From: Alopecurus myosuroides
Taxonomy: Eukaryota > Streptophyta > Magnoliopsida > Poales > Poaceae
Assembly: GCA_028641055.1 (NCBI GenBank)
Contig: CM054062.1
Coordinates: 13,490,826-13,554,825, forward strand
Length of the DNA: 64,000 bases
Direction of reading: 5' to 3'
Position 1 is the stretch's first letter. The number at the start of each line of letters is the position of its first letter. Positions 38,563-50,845 of the stretch are shown here, one piece after another. The notes under the pieces were generated by a model. It was not told the origin of the DNA. It saw only the letters and a program-made list of their open reading frames with translations, and did no database searches. The position numbers were made by a program, and so were the translations under genes.

Positions 38563-39698
38563 GGGAGTAGTCCACCCCAGGGCTATGGGTTTGTGGAAGT
38601 CGAACTTGTATCTCTCTCTCTATGTGCTTCACTAATTAGATCCGTATGAGCTGCCTCACATGATTACGGGCACCGTTGTAATTCCTATGTGGTGGATCTT
38701 TTCTATGAGTTATTGAATCTGAGATTGCAATTGTTTCTCTTGAGTTATTTGAGTATATGTATCTTATGTACCGTGTTCTTATTTTCTAGCTTTGATCAAT
38801 CTAGTTCTTGAGAGCGTGTGTGGGTGATGGGTGCATTAGTTGGAGTAACGGGGGGGTGGCTAGTGCTGTGAAAGTGACAGAAGTTCAGCGATCCACTTAG
38901 GTTTTGTTAAACCTTTCTTAGTTACCTCACTAGGGATAAAAAGGAGTACCTTGTTACCGGGGATTTGAAGTGACACTAATCAATCTCCATGACTAGATCT
39001 AGCAAGTTCTTACTTCAACCTCATGTCACATTGCTTAAAGCTATACTCTGGTTTTTTCCTTAATTATCGAGGTGTTATGATTTATGTCGCATCTTGGTGG
39101 AGTATAAGAGGGATAAATATGACCGTAGAGATCTCTATGCTAGGACGTGATGCCCATATGAAAGTACTAAATGTTAAACATGTTATTGTAATCTCACATG
39201 TAATTCTATATGTCCACCGTCTACCACTTTATTTGAGAGAATGCAAGTGTGAAACCATGAACCCCGGTCCTATTTTAATTATAAGAAAACACTCTAGTTA
39301 CTTTGCTGCAATTTACTTTACTTGCACTTTACTTTATTTGCATCTCCAATTCGAATTTACATTATCTCCATCCCCACTTGCATCAGAAAAATACAAAAAC
39401 AATCCATTGCATATTTATTTTCTCATTTGCATTTAGTAGTAGATTTAATTATTGCACATTTACTTTCTGTTTTGCATTGCAATTTAGAAGTCTCACACCT
39501 TGTGCTTGACAACCACTTGGTGAGGTTGAGGGCACAAAATTGTCTACTTGTTTGCAGGATCCAGGAGGAAGCTTGGAAGACAACTGCTGAAATACTGGCT
39601 CCCCAAGAGTTCGATATAGACCCTCGAGTCACCCTCATGGGGAAGAAGGCTTGCCACTAGCTACACACTCTGCACTTGGAGTCTCAACCTAGCCATCA
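38563..39698 (+). mobile_element. Element A 3' LTR, second part
   Basis: Continues the LTR after element B and its second GAAGA (38558-38562). It aligns with 16933-18066 and ends TAGCCATCA at 39698, followed by the GCATG duplication. Confidence 0.9.
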
Positions 39699-42600
39699 GC
39701 ATGACATAAATATTATTACGAGATTCATTTGAGAATTACAACAAAATACAGAGATCGTCAGCCAACTGCATCAATGACTAATAATCCACCTTTTAAATAT
39801 CATCCAAACAAACGTTGGGAATTAAGTTGCAAGCAATGGATAATCGCAGTAAGCAAAATGTGTAATGTAAACAATGTAAACTAAGTAAACATCATTGTTT
39901 TCTCCATAATGGCAACATCACATCCTCCATCCGTCATGTTTCTGTCACTCGAGCATAGATGCAAATGAGGCATGAACCCACTATCGAGCATAAATACTCC
40001 CTCTTGGAGTCACTCATCTACTTGGCCACAACATCTACTAACAACGGAGAGCATGCAAGATCATAAATAACATACACATGAAGAAAACATGATAGATTGA
40101 TAATCAAAAGACACAGCATTCAATAATCATCAGATCACAGCAACCACAACATGTAGCATTACAAATAGATGATCTCGATCATGTGAGGCAGCTCACGAGA
40201 TCTAAACAAGAGGCATAAAGTGGAGAGGACAACCATCTAGATACTTCTATGGACCCGTAGTCCAGGGATGAAATACTCACGCATCACTCCCGTGGCGGGC
40301 ATGGTGGTGTAGACCCCTCCGGTGATGAATTTCCCTCCTGCCAGGGTGCCAGGGAGAGCTCCAGAACCCTCCCAATCTCGGGTTGATGACGACGGCGGCC
40401 TCGGGTGTTTCTCGGGAAAAAGTGGTATATCTTTAGGGTTGACGTATCGGGGGGAATAAATAGGCGAAAGGGCGATGGCGGTGGACGCCCAGGGGCCCAC
40501 ACCACCCCCAGGCGTGAACGGGGGGTGCCGCCCTATGGTGTGGCCCCCCTCCGGGCCTCTTCGGGACTCCGTGGAATCTTCGGGAATTCTTAAACTTTTG
40601 GGCTTTGAATTTTCCAATTCCGAGAATATTTCAGAACAACTTTTCTGAAGCTAAAAACAACAAAAAACAGGGAACTGGCTCTGTGGCATCTTGTCAATAG
40701 GTTAATTCCGGGAAATCGATAAAAATGATATAAAGTGTAAGGAAAACATGTAGCATAAGGCATGAAAATAACATCGAACAACAGAAATTATAGATACGTT
40801 TATGACGTATCAACATCCCCAAGCTTAGTTCCTACTCATCCTCGAGTAGGTAAACGACAAGACAAATAATTTCTGAGGTGACATGCTACCAACATAAACT
40901 TGCTCATCATAGTAATATAAAGCATGTAAACTAGGATCAAATTAATAAAGGTTGTGGTTTATAGTTGATATCAAATAGAATAATGTATAAACCATTAGAA
41001 AGAATAAAGTAAAACTTTGCAATGAATCAATACTAAAAGACAATCAACTGTGCAAAGTATATTAAAGATGATTTAAGCTTCAAGAACAACAATATAAACA
41101 TCCAAGTCATCAAACTCTCACAGTAACTCCTGTTAGGATCAAGTGAGGTGACAACAACATGCACGCAGGAAAATTGTTTAAATATTTGTGCACTCAAAAC
41201 AAGCAAGCATTCTGTATTGGTTCCTGGCACCAGGATGTTGTGGCTAAAAGAACATTATGGGGGGGGGTTTGGATGGTCAATGGAATAAAGTCTCACACAA
41301 CTGAAAGTGATCATTAGACAAGAGGAAGTCTTATAATCGAAGTTATGCAAGGAGTACTGATTGCCACACAACGGATGCACATAGAGCTATAAGTGTATGA
41401 AATCTCTCCAATGGAACTAGTGGGGGTGCATCCAACTTGCTTGATCACGAAGACCTAGAGCACTTTTGAGGAGGCTCATCATTGGAATATAGAAGCCAAG
41501 TTCAATAATGTAAGTTCCCCACATTGTTATGCAAGTCATAATGTGAAAACTCTCTCCAAACTAAGTAATGATGCTAAACAAGCACAAGTGTGCAATAAAT
41601 GATAGTAGTTCTGCCCCCTCTCTCTTTATTATCTCTCTTTTGCACCTTTTTTTCCTTTTGGGCTTTTTCTCTTTTTATTTTATTTTTTTGATACATAACC
41701 TCACTGGTAGGGGCAACACTATATTTTACAATGAATCAACACACTTTTAGTACTCATAACTCAAATTGAAATACCTATGATGTATCTAAAACTAAATGCT
41801 CCTGCCAGTGTAGAAGTATGCAAAATAACAATGAAGCATGACAAGTAACATAATGATGATGGATGTTGTATGACAATATATCTCGCAATGGCTATGGAAA
41901 TTCCATGGTAGGTAGGTATGGTGGCTGTTTTGAGGAAGATAAATTTTGGCTTATGTGTAGAAGAACAAAGTTCTCCCATGGGGTTTGGATGTACTGGCAA
42001 AGTCAATGTGAGAATGGGCAATGCACAGTACCGAAGAGGCTAGCAAATATGGATGGTGGAAGTTCCGGAAAACCGCAACATAGAACTCACAAGTTAAATC
42101 ATCCCAACTAAAATCATGATCTCACAAGGCATAATAAAAATCACTCCAAGAGGGTCCGTGGCAGTGACAAGTCACTGTTAGCTACCCCGACCGTAGCGCG
42201 TAAGAAAAATCCATTATGATTGCTATCAGCAAAGGAAGTCATATACCATTATCCTATCAACTGGTTATTTGAGTGTGGCGCAGTTTCAAGATTTTAGACC
42301 AACCATGAATTGTTTTTACTCTACTAGACCAGAAAGTTTACCATTAAGCATATTAATATCTCAAAACAACAACAAATAATCAAGTGAAACAGTTTAGTGA
42401 TCTACAAGAATATGCAAGCTTTTTCGTTATACCATCTACCACACGTAGCATTTTCTGTTTCCATCAAACACCAAACAACAAAAACTCTAAAAGATATATA
42501 GCAATGAAACAAGAGATTACTAACACAACTCTACTAAAACTAACATCTCTAAATAAGTTATGCAAGAAAAATAGGAGCTAAAAGAGGAATTTTGCAGCAG

Positions 42601-43695
42601 CTAGAAGAAAAACTAAGAATACGAGCATAACGAGTATTCAAATGAAAACGCTGAGCGTGTATCCATCCAACACAAATAATGCTAGGTTCCAACTATATTA
42701 TTACAGAAAGTAAAATAAAATAAAATAAAGGAAAACAAAATAAAAACAAACAGAAGCTCCAAGTAAACTTCATTTGATGTGATCGAATAAAAATATAGTT
42801 TCAATAGAAGTGACGTGATAAATTGTTGATGAAGAAGGTGATGCCTTGGTCATCCACAAGCTTAGATGCTTGAGTCTTCCTAGAATTTGATGGGATGAAC
42901 CACGGGGGCATCCCCAAGCTTTGACCTTGCACTTTTCTTGATCACATTATATCATCCTCTTCTCCTGACCCTCGAAACTTCCTTCACACCACACTCAAAG
43001 AATAATTCGCGTTAGAGGGTTAGAGAAACAATAAACAATTCATGTGTTCTACATGGGCACAAGTTCTATTGATACTTTTAAACATTATCTAGAACCAGTG
43101 ATGTTTCGTGAAACAAAGAAATCCACTTGACATCGTAAAAACCAAATGCAAGAAAAATGGCAGAATATCTCAAAACCAGAACAGTTTGTAAAGACGAACT
43201 TTTTTGGCGCACTTACGTTGCTCATATAGAATAACTTAAATAACAAAACGTTTAGGAATTAGCTGAGGAATAAGCACTAGAAATTTCAGGTCATTATGAT
43301 CATTCTGGATTTTATATGATTTCTTACGGTGGACAGCAGAAATCTGTTTCCTCCGCAGAAATCCAAAACCAACTCCAACTTTCGTCAGAAACTTTACTTG
43401 GCACAATTAAAACATGAAAATAAAGATACAGAGGATTTTTTTACAGAAGTATACAACCCCTTGACTCAAGGAAAACATAAAAAACAAAGAAAAAACAAAA
43501 CCATGGGTTATCTCCCAAGAAGTGCTTTTTTAACGCCTTTTAGCTAGGCCCAGAAAAGTGGAATCAAGTATTTTCAAGTGAAGAAGCCTCCAAATTGTAA
43601 TTTTTTCGAATAATAGAATCAAATGGAAAATTCATTCTATTTCTAGCAAAGTGTTCCATACCTTTCTTGAGTGGGAATTGAAATTTAATATTCCC

Positions 43696-45586
43696 TTATT
43701 TCATATCAATAACAACACCAACAGTTCTAAGAAAAGGTCTTCCGAGAACAATTGGACAAGAAGCATTACATTCAATATTAATAACAAAAAAATCAACGGG
43801 GACAAGGTTATTATTAATCATGATAAGAACATCATCAAATATCCCCAAAGGTTTCTTTCTAACATTATCAATAAGACAAACATCCAAATAATAGTGCTCT
43901 AAAAGTGGCAAATCAAGAATATCATAAAGTTTCTTAGGCATAACAGAGATACAAGCACCAAGATCGCATAGAGCATTGAAATCAAAATCATTCACTTCAT
44001 TTTAATGATGGGATCCCAACCATCATCTAGCTTCCTAGGGATAGAGGCTTCACACCTTAATTCATCCTCTCTAATTTGCATGAGAGCATTTGTAATATGT
44101 TTTGTGAAAGTCATATTCATAGTATTAGCATTAGGACAAATAGAAAGATTTTGTAGGAACTTAATCACTTATGTTATGTTGCAATCATCAAAGTCAAGAT
44201 CATTTTTATCAAAGGTAATGGGACAATTTTCTCCCATGTTACTAAAAATTTCAGCACTTTTATCAGGAACATTTTTAGCAGTTTTAGGCAGTTTTTCATT
44301 TTTAATAGGAGAAGTGGGAGTATTGCCAAAACCAATTACTTTACCATTGATAGTAGAAGGTTTACCAGCATGAGAAGCTTCAGTTTTACTAGTGGTGGTA
44401 ATGGTGCAAACATTAGCTATATTCTTTTTTCTAGCTATTTCATCTTCTCTTTCCCATCTAGCATGCAATTCAGCTAACATCCTAACATTGTCATCAATTC
44501 GAATTTGGATGGCATTTGTAGCAGCAAAAGGATTCTCATCTATGGTTCCAGTTTTAGCAGTCATTCTATTGATCAAAGAAGATTGAGCTTCAGACATGAA
44601 TGAAATAGAAGTTTAAACACGAGCAATTTTAACTTGCAAACCAGATATTTCTCTATTTAAACTCTCAAGTTGATAACTGATATTTTCTTTAGCATAACAG
44701 ATTGTTCTACCATGGTATTAGTAAATAGTTTATTTTTCTCATATTGCTTTTGCATAAAGTCTTTAGTTGCTCTTTCAACTTCTGAAATTCTTTCATTGGA
44801 CATTCCCGTTCTATCATTATTACCACTATTAAAAGGATATGGCCTATAATTATTGCTACCAAAATTAATCATATAAGCATTGGTGTTGTATTTTTTTAAT
44901 GAAGTTCACATCAACATGCTCTTCTTGAGCAACCAAAGAGGCTAAAGGAACATTGTTTGGATCAATAGGAGCATATACATAATAGCATCAAGTCTATCAC
45001 TCAAGGAGGAGGTTTCTTCAACATAATATACCTTCTTACCATTTGTAGCTCTCTTAGTGTGCCATTCAGAAAAATTTACCATCATATTATCAGGAAGCTT
45101 TGTTGTTGCCCCCAAAGGAATGGACATAAAGATTCCTCCAGCAGCTGAATCAAGAAGGTTTCTTGAAGAAAAATTCAGACATGCATAAAAGGTTTGGATG
45201 ATCATCCAAGTAGTCAGTCTATGAGTGGGACAATTCTTTACTAAATATTTCATTATTTCCCAAGCTTTAGCAACATGATCATTATCAAGTTGCTTAAAAT
45301 TCATAATGCTACTTCTTAAAGATATAATCTTAGCAGGAGGATAGTATTTTCCAATGAAAGCATCTTTACACTTAGTCCAAGAATCAATACTATTTCTAGG
45401 CAAAGATAGCAACCATTCTTTAGCTCTTCCTCTCAAAGAGAAAGGAAACAATTTCAGTTTAATAATTTCTCCATCTACATATTTATATTTTTGCATCGCA
45501 CATAGTTCAACAAAATTATTAAGATGGGCAATAGCATCATCAGTACTAACACCAGAAAATTGCTCTCTCATAACAAGGTTTAACAA
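43696..45586 (-). pseudogene. Element C gag-protease (frameshifted)
   Basis: Segments 45586-44942 and 44872-44657 share a frame; 44597-44169 and 43995-43696 lie in others, so at least two frameshifts exist. The first segment matches Athila gag: LNLVMREQFSG, then KLKLFPFSLRGRAKEWLLSLP. The last is the aspartic protease region with LCDLGACISVMPKKLYDILD and ILGRPFLRT-like VLGRPFLRTVGVVID. It aligns with the gag-protease of element A at 18426-20441. Gag would form the particle and protease would cut it. The reading ends without entering RT. Confidence 0.8.
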
Positions 45587-45670
45587 GGCAGACTTTATCT
45601 CATAAAAATCAGCATTAAGAGCAGGTAGAGCAATAGGTGTGCTAAGGAAATCATTGTTGTTGGTGATAGT

Positions 45671-47056
45671 TGATGTCTTCGCACACTTCTATTCTTGTAG
45701 ACAGTGTTGGACCTCCAAGTGCAGAGGTTTGTAGAACAACAGCAAGTTTCCCTTAAGTGGATCACCAAAGGTTTATCGAACTCAAGGAGGTAGAGGTCAA
45801 AGATATTCCTCTCAAGAAACCCTGCAATTAAGATACAAGAAGTCTCTTGTGTCCCCTACACACCCAATATACTTGTCATGTATATAGGTGCACTAGTTTG
45901 GCGAAGATATAGTGAAATGCGAGTAATATGGATGATTATAAGTAATAATAGCAATCTGAAATAAATATGGCAGCAAGCAAACACGTAGGAGAACAGGCGG
46001 AAAATGTTGTTTCAATGCTTGGAAAACAAGGCATAGGGATCCTACTTTCACTAGTGTACACTCTCAACAATGATCACATAATTGAATAACTAAATATCTT
46101 CTCTTCACTATGCTACTCTTAACCCTCCCCGGTTAGATAACGAACACTAATCATTGCGTAGGGCTGCACAAAGCATTCCTTAAAGTAAGCATTCCCATGT
46201 CTAGTTAACCCCTACGCTGTCACTATGAGCGCCCTAGAAGGTACTAGACAAACACCACAATTCATACAGGAGACACACACGATGTGCACACTGTCACCTT
46301 CACACCGCGGGACAATGTGACTCCAAAGTTCATATTGATAAAATACTTGAGTAGCACAAGATCAAGAGTAACATCTACTTATTCAACTAAATTACAAAGA
46401 TCACGATCACATATAGATCACACCATGGGAGAGAGAGATGAACCACATAGCTACCGTAGAGCCCTCAGCCTCGGGGGAGAACTACTCCCTCCTCATCATA
46501 GGAGACAACAACGACGATGGAGATGGCGGTGGAGTCGATGGAGATGGCTTCGGGGGGCACTTCCCGTCCCGGCAGGGTGCCAGAACAGAGATCTGTCCCC
46601 TGAAACTTGTCGGCGGCAACGGAGCTACAGATATATTTTGTGGAAAAGGTCGATTATTTTAGGGTTATCCCTCGGGGGAGTATAAATAGGCAAAAGGGCG
46701 ATGCCGGGGGGTAGCCAGGGGGCCAACACCACCAGGTGGCGCGGCCAGGGGATGAGGGCGCCACCCTATGGTGTGGCCACCCTGTGGCCCCCCTCCAGGG
46801 CTCTTTGGGACTTCTGGATGCTTCCGGGACTTCTAAGACTTCTGGATTTGAAATCGTCCAATTCCGAGAATATTTCCAGAACAAGTTTTCTGAAACTAAA
46901 AACAGCAGAAAATAGGAACTGGCTCTGTGGCATCTTGTCAATAGGTTAGTCCCGGGAAATCGATAAAAATTACATAAAGTGTATGGAAAACATGTGGGAA
47001 ACAACATGAAAACAACATGGAACATGAGAAATTAAGGATACGTTTATGACGTATCA
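45671..47056 (-). mobile_element. Element D 3' LTR (Athila lineage)
   Basis: 1,386 bp on the minus strand, from TGATACGTCATAAACG (47056) to GAAGACATCA (45671). To its right is AGCATCCCCAAGCTTAG, the reverse of a polypurine tract, so this is a 3' LTR. About 250 bp near its start resemble the LTR of element C, but the rest differs, so it belongs to a related, different family. It abuts the gag leader of element C; ATAGT (45666-45670) is the candidate target duplication. Confidence 0.7.
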
Positions 47057-47816
47057 AGCATCCCCAAGCTTAGTTCCTACTCGTCCTCGAGTAGGTAAAC
47101 GATAACACAAAATAATTTCTGAGGTGACATGCTACCACACAATCTTGATCAAAATAATGTAAAAGTATATGTAAGCTGAGATCATAGAACTTCAAACACA
47201 AACATGATAAATAGAACTTTAATAATAAAGCATAGAAAACAATTTGCATCATGAAGAGTATCTCAAATAAAGGATTATGAATAGTAATGCAAATAAAGAT
47301 AAATGTTTGTTTCAAGTATAGAGAAAGCATGGCAAAGTGGTATTTCGCTAGTCCTTAAGAGTGGGACAAAACATAAATGCCAGGACACCTTCAAAGTTCA
47401 TGAGGAAGACTAGAGCAAATAATTTAAGAACAAACAATATCACATCATGAATAAATTATTGATGTTTATGGGACAAATGCACATAGAAATCAGAATGGCA
47501 AAATGCTCTCTCAACTGTGCATAAAGTTAGAAGATTGAGACTCAACATAAAAGTAAAAGAAAGGCCCTTCGCAGAGGGAAGCAGGGATCACTCATGTGCT
47601 AGAGCTTTTTATTTTATTAAACATAGGTATTAAAAGTTTGACACTCCCCCCATCCATCTTTCACAAACCATGGCTAACCGAATCCTCGGGTCCCTGCCAA
47701 CAATCACATACCATGGAGGAGTGTCTATATTTTGGGAGATGTATGCTAATGTCAACGAATGGTAAACAGAAAATATAGTACGTCACAAGCCAACTAAATT
47801 GACAAGAGTGGCTTGT
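47057..47816 (-). mobile_element. Element D interior, 3' remnant
   Basis: Non-coding AT-rich sequence directly inside the 3' LTR of D. 47560-47640 is the reverse complement of a stretch in fragment F near 13960-14040. It is cut at 47817 by another LTR-like start. Confidence 0.65.
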
Positions 47817-50800
47817 AACATCCCAGTGTTTGGGAGGTTATAAGGATCTAAATTTAATATTTGCATTTGCAAATCATGCATCTAAAAGTAAGGGAAATTT
47901 TGGCGCGAAAGTTTAAACGAATCAAAGTGACCAAAGTTTCACTTGACATGATGAAATAGGTCTAGTTCATCTAGTCAAGAGTACATTTGGAGTGATCTTT
48001 ATAACAAGCATCTTAAGAAACCAAATCATATGATTACACAAACCATAATTGGTTGTGACCAACACCAACTCTCAACAACCTTAACCACAAGTCTGTAAGT
48101 GAATTGGGATAATGCACTAGGTATCTAGAACCCAAAGAAGGATGAGTATCCAAATCTCATAACTAGTGATCACACTTCCACAAGATAGTAATACACAATT
48201 GAACCAACAAATCAGTAGAAAAGTTGTATTCTCTAATCATGAACTCTTAAGTAATCAACCATTCACACAACATCATTCTAAATTATTTAGTAGCTATTAA
48301 TTAATTCATTGCAAGTGAATACAAAGATTCAATAGAAAACAAATGAATAAACAAGTGTTAACTCAAAACCCACAAGTGGGAAATGAGTTGATAATTGTAT
48401 TAACATATTTATCGAATATGTACACATCTCATCATCATAAAAGAAGTACTTAAAAAGAAGAAATAAATCTTCTCAAGCTACTAATAAATCTTGATCATTC
48501 CATACGATGATTTCAAATCTCTATGTGTGCACCATACATGACAAAGATTACAAATGAAGAATATAAAGTAGAATCATGACACCAGAGAAAACAAATAACA
48601 ACTATGACATAAGTCATTAAAACCCAATAAGATTTACATGTTCATTATCTCAATCATCTTATACAAGTGAGTATAGGAAAGCTCAACACATTAGTGAACC
48701 ATTTGATCAACTTACTATTAAGTCATCATTTCATAAGCATTCCACACTTCTATTCAAATCAACATTCAACAACTAAAGAATCTCTGGATACAAGAAATGA
48801 ATAACAACAAGATATAATCTCTATTAGAGGAATTAAGTTGATAACTAAGGTAAAACCAATCATATAAGAAATAAGTAAATATCTTGTGGGAAATAAAATA
48901 AGAAGTGTATGGAAGGATAATAAAAGCATGAACTAACTCTTAATCTAGATCATGTTATGTTGTCTAGATCATTCTATCTTGTTTCCAATCTTCTCTAAGT
49001 CACTCTACAAGAGAAGCACCCACAAGAAAAGAGGAACCACCACTAGAAGATCTTCAAGAAGATTATTTAGAGTGTTCTACAAGTGCTACTCTAAGCTGCT
49101 ATAAGAGTACTTGGAAACTCTTATATCTTGATCTGATCTTATTAACCCTCTTGAAATTGTGTGATACCCCAATGTTAGTGTTATATAGAAGTAGTTTGGT
49201 AACAAGAACTTGTTAACAGATCACTTTTGTATACTCAAACAATTGAGTGTCATACACAAACAAACAGAAGGTTGAATAACCTAGTACATCTCAGTCTCTG
49301 GTATATGAAAATAAATTTGGGGACAAGCGTTGCAAACTTGTCAACAGATTCTTCTTATGTGCCTAAGGCTAACTGATGTCATAAATTACACCTGCACTCC
49401 TTTTACCATCAACCAATAGAAAGAATAACACTATGGAAACAAGAAACCACAATATAATTATCTAAGTAAAATCTTTTCTTGGAACAACTGGTTGTTTTCA
49501 CCACAAGAGTGAGATAGCTGAATATGGAATCCCAGAGCAAATATTATTTGTAAGTGACAAAAGGAGTATCTGAAGACTAGAGTCAACCAGAGATAAGAAC
49601 ATCAAGCAACAGAAGACCACAAGAAGCAACACTGCCTCAGTAAGGGAATATAAGAAATTATTCAGTGAAGCATTAGGTAATATTAGATGATCTATAACTT
49701 CTATGCCTTGTCAATCCCATCAGAAATGAGGAACTCATAGTAATCTCTTAAATGGAAACAATTATCAAGAAGGAAATAATAACAAGCCATTGCATCCATA
49801 TGTCTTATGGAGGTATATGAAAACAAGCTTAATACCTTGTTTTCCAAATCCTTTTCATACACAAGACTAACCGATGATAACAAAAATTCATCAACCCATA
49901 ACCATGTAAAATAATTACATGGGATAATATCCATATGGGAACCTATGTGGAAAACAAGAAAATAAGGTCCCATAACCACATATGTTTTCCACTTGATCAA
50001 GTACTGAAAACAACAAACCTCAGTAAGATGCCAACCAAAATTGCTAAGAGTTGCAACTATGAAAATAACATAGTATTATAAAGAGAAAACAAGTCCATTC
50101 ATTAACCAACATAATTTGGTTTGACATGGAATACAATTCACTATTAAGTGATTTTCATAACAGAGCATAAAAACCTTACCCAATAGTTTTACCAAAATAC
50201 TTTCTATACGAAATTGTAGCTAAAATTGTCCAATTATGTTACACCACTTTGTTAACCACATGATTATTGTGTTTGATCATAATAACCATGCTTACAATAA
50301 TTTAAATAGACATTTAATAAATAAAATGAAGATAAAACAACAAAACTACTTAATTTAGCACCCCAAGAAAAATAGACAAACATTTTTCAATTTCACCAAA
50401 ACAAAACTTGGTGAGATTGGAAATTTGATAAGGAATTCAAAAATGATTTTTATTAATTTTTCTATTTACAAAAAGGCCCTGAAAGCAAGTTATTCTTCTC
50501 AGTTTTAAGGACATAAGGACATATTTTTAATTAAGTGAAATCCCAGGGGGTTATCGAAAAGTGGAAAAGAATTTCCTTTCTTCTTCCTGTCCGGCCAGAA
50601 GGCAGTGGCGGTTGCTGTCGAATCACTGTCGCGGTGTCATCTCCTACTTGCCTCCCTCTGCGTGGAAAAGGTCTGAGGCTGCCGTATTCCTCTCCTCTAC
50701 CTCTTCTCTCTCTGTTTTGGGAGAGAACCCGAAACCCTAGCTCTCGGTCCCCGCCGCCGCGCCATCGACTCCGGCCGTCCCGGGGCCAATTGGGACTACC

Positions 50801-50845
50801 TAGAGGTTGTAAGGTCTGCCCCAGAACCACTGTTCAAGGACACCT
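47817..50845 (+). mobile_element. Probable Gypsy LTR start and promoter region (E), unclassified
   Basis: Starts TGTAACATCCCAG, close to the TGTAACATCCCAAG start of the Tekay LTRs. It then runs 2.7 kb AT-rich before a GC-rich block at about 50570-50830, which mirrors the layout of the LTR at 52895. No coding region is credible; the ORFs at 50531-50849 are by-products of GC-rich leader sequence. No LTR end, primer site or partner LTR was found, so the call rests on the start and the composition. Confidence 0.4.

Larger units (their letters stand above)
16367..39698 (+). mobile_element. Athila-lineage element A (complete, non-autonomous; holds element B)
   Basis: Both ends are present. The 5' LTR is 16367-18066 and the 3' LTR is 22809-23376 plus 38563-39698 (1,704 bp after removing B). 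The flanking duplication GCATG is at 16362-16366 and 39699-39703, inside the 3' LTR of element C. Without B the element is 8,146 bp. It has a primer site, a gag-protease reading frame and a polypurine tract (GGTTAAGGTTGGGGATGT, ending 22808). It lacks RT, RNase H, integrase and any envelope-like ORF, so it would depend on enzymes from another Athila element. Confidence 0.9.
15897..45670 (-). mobile_element. Athila-lineage element C, split by nested insertions
   Basis: The element reads on the minus strand. Its 3' LTR is 15897-16366 plus 39704-40812 (1,579 bp once the insertion is removed), from TGATGCGC to GTATCA on the plus strand. The tract right of it (ACATCCCCAAGC) is the reverse of a polypurine tract GCTTGGGGATGT. 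The interior runs 40813-45670 with decayed gag-protease at 43696-45586. 40813-43695 is AT-rich and non-coding. No primer site or 5' LTR is found at the right end, where element D begins. RT, RNase H and integrase are absent. Confidence 0.75.

Noticed and set aside
45671..47056. 5' LTR of element C
   Set aside because: Only a short part resembles the 3' LTR of C, there is no primer site on its left, and a polypurine tract lies on its right, which makes it the 3' LTR of another element.
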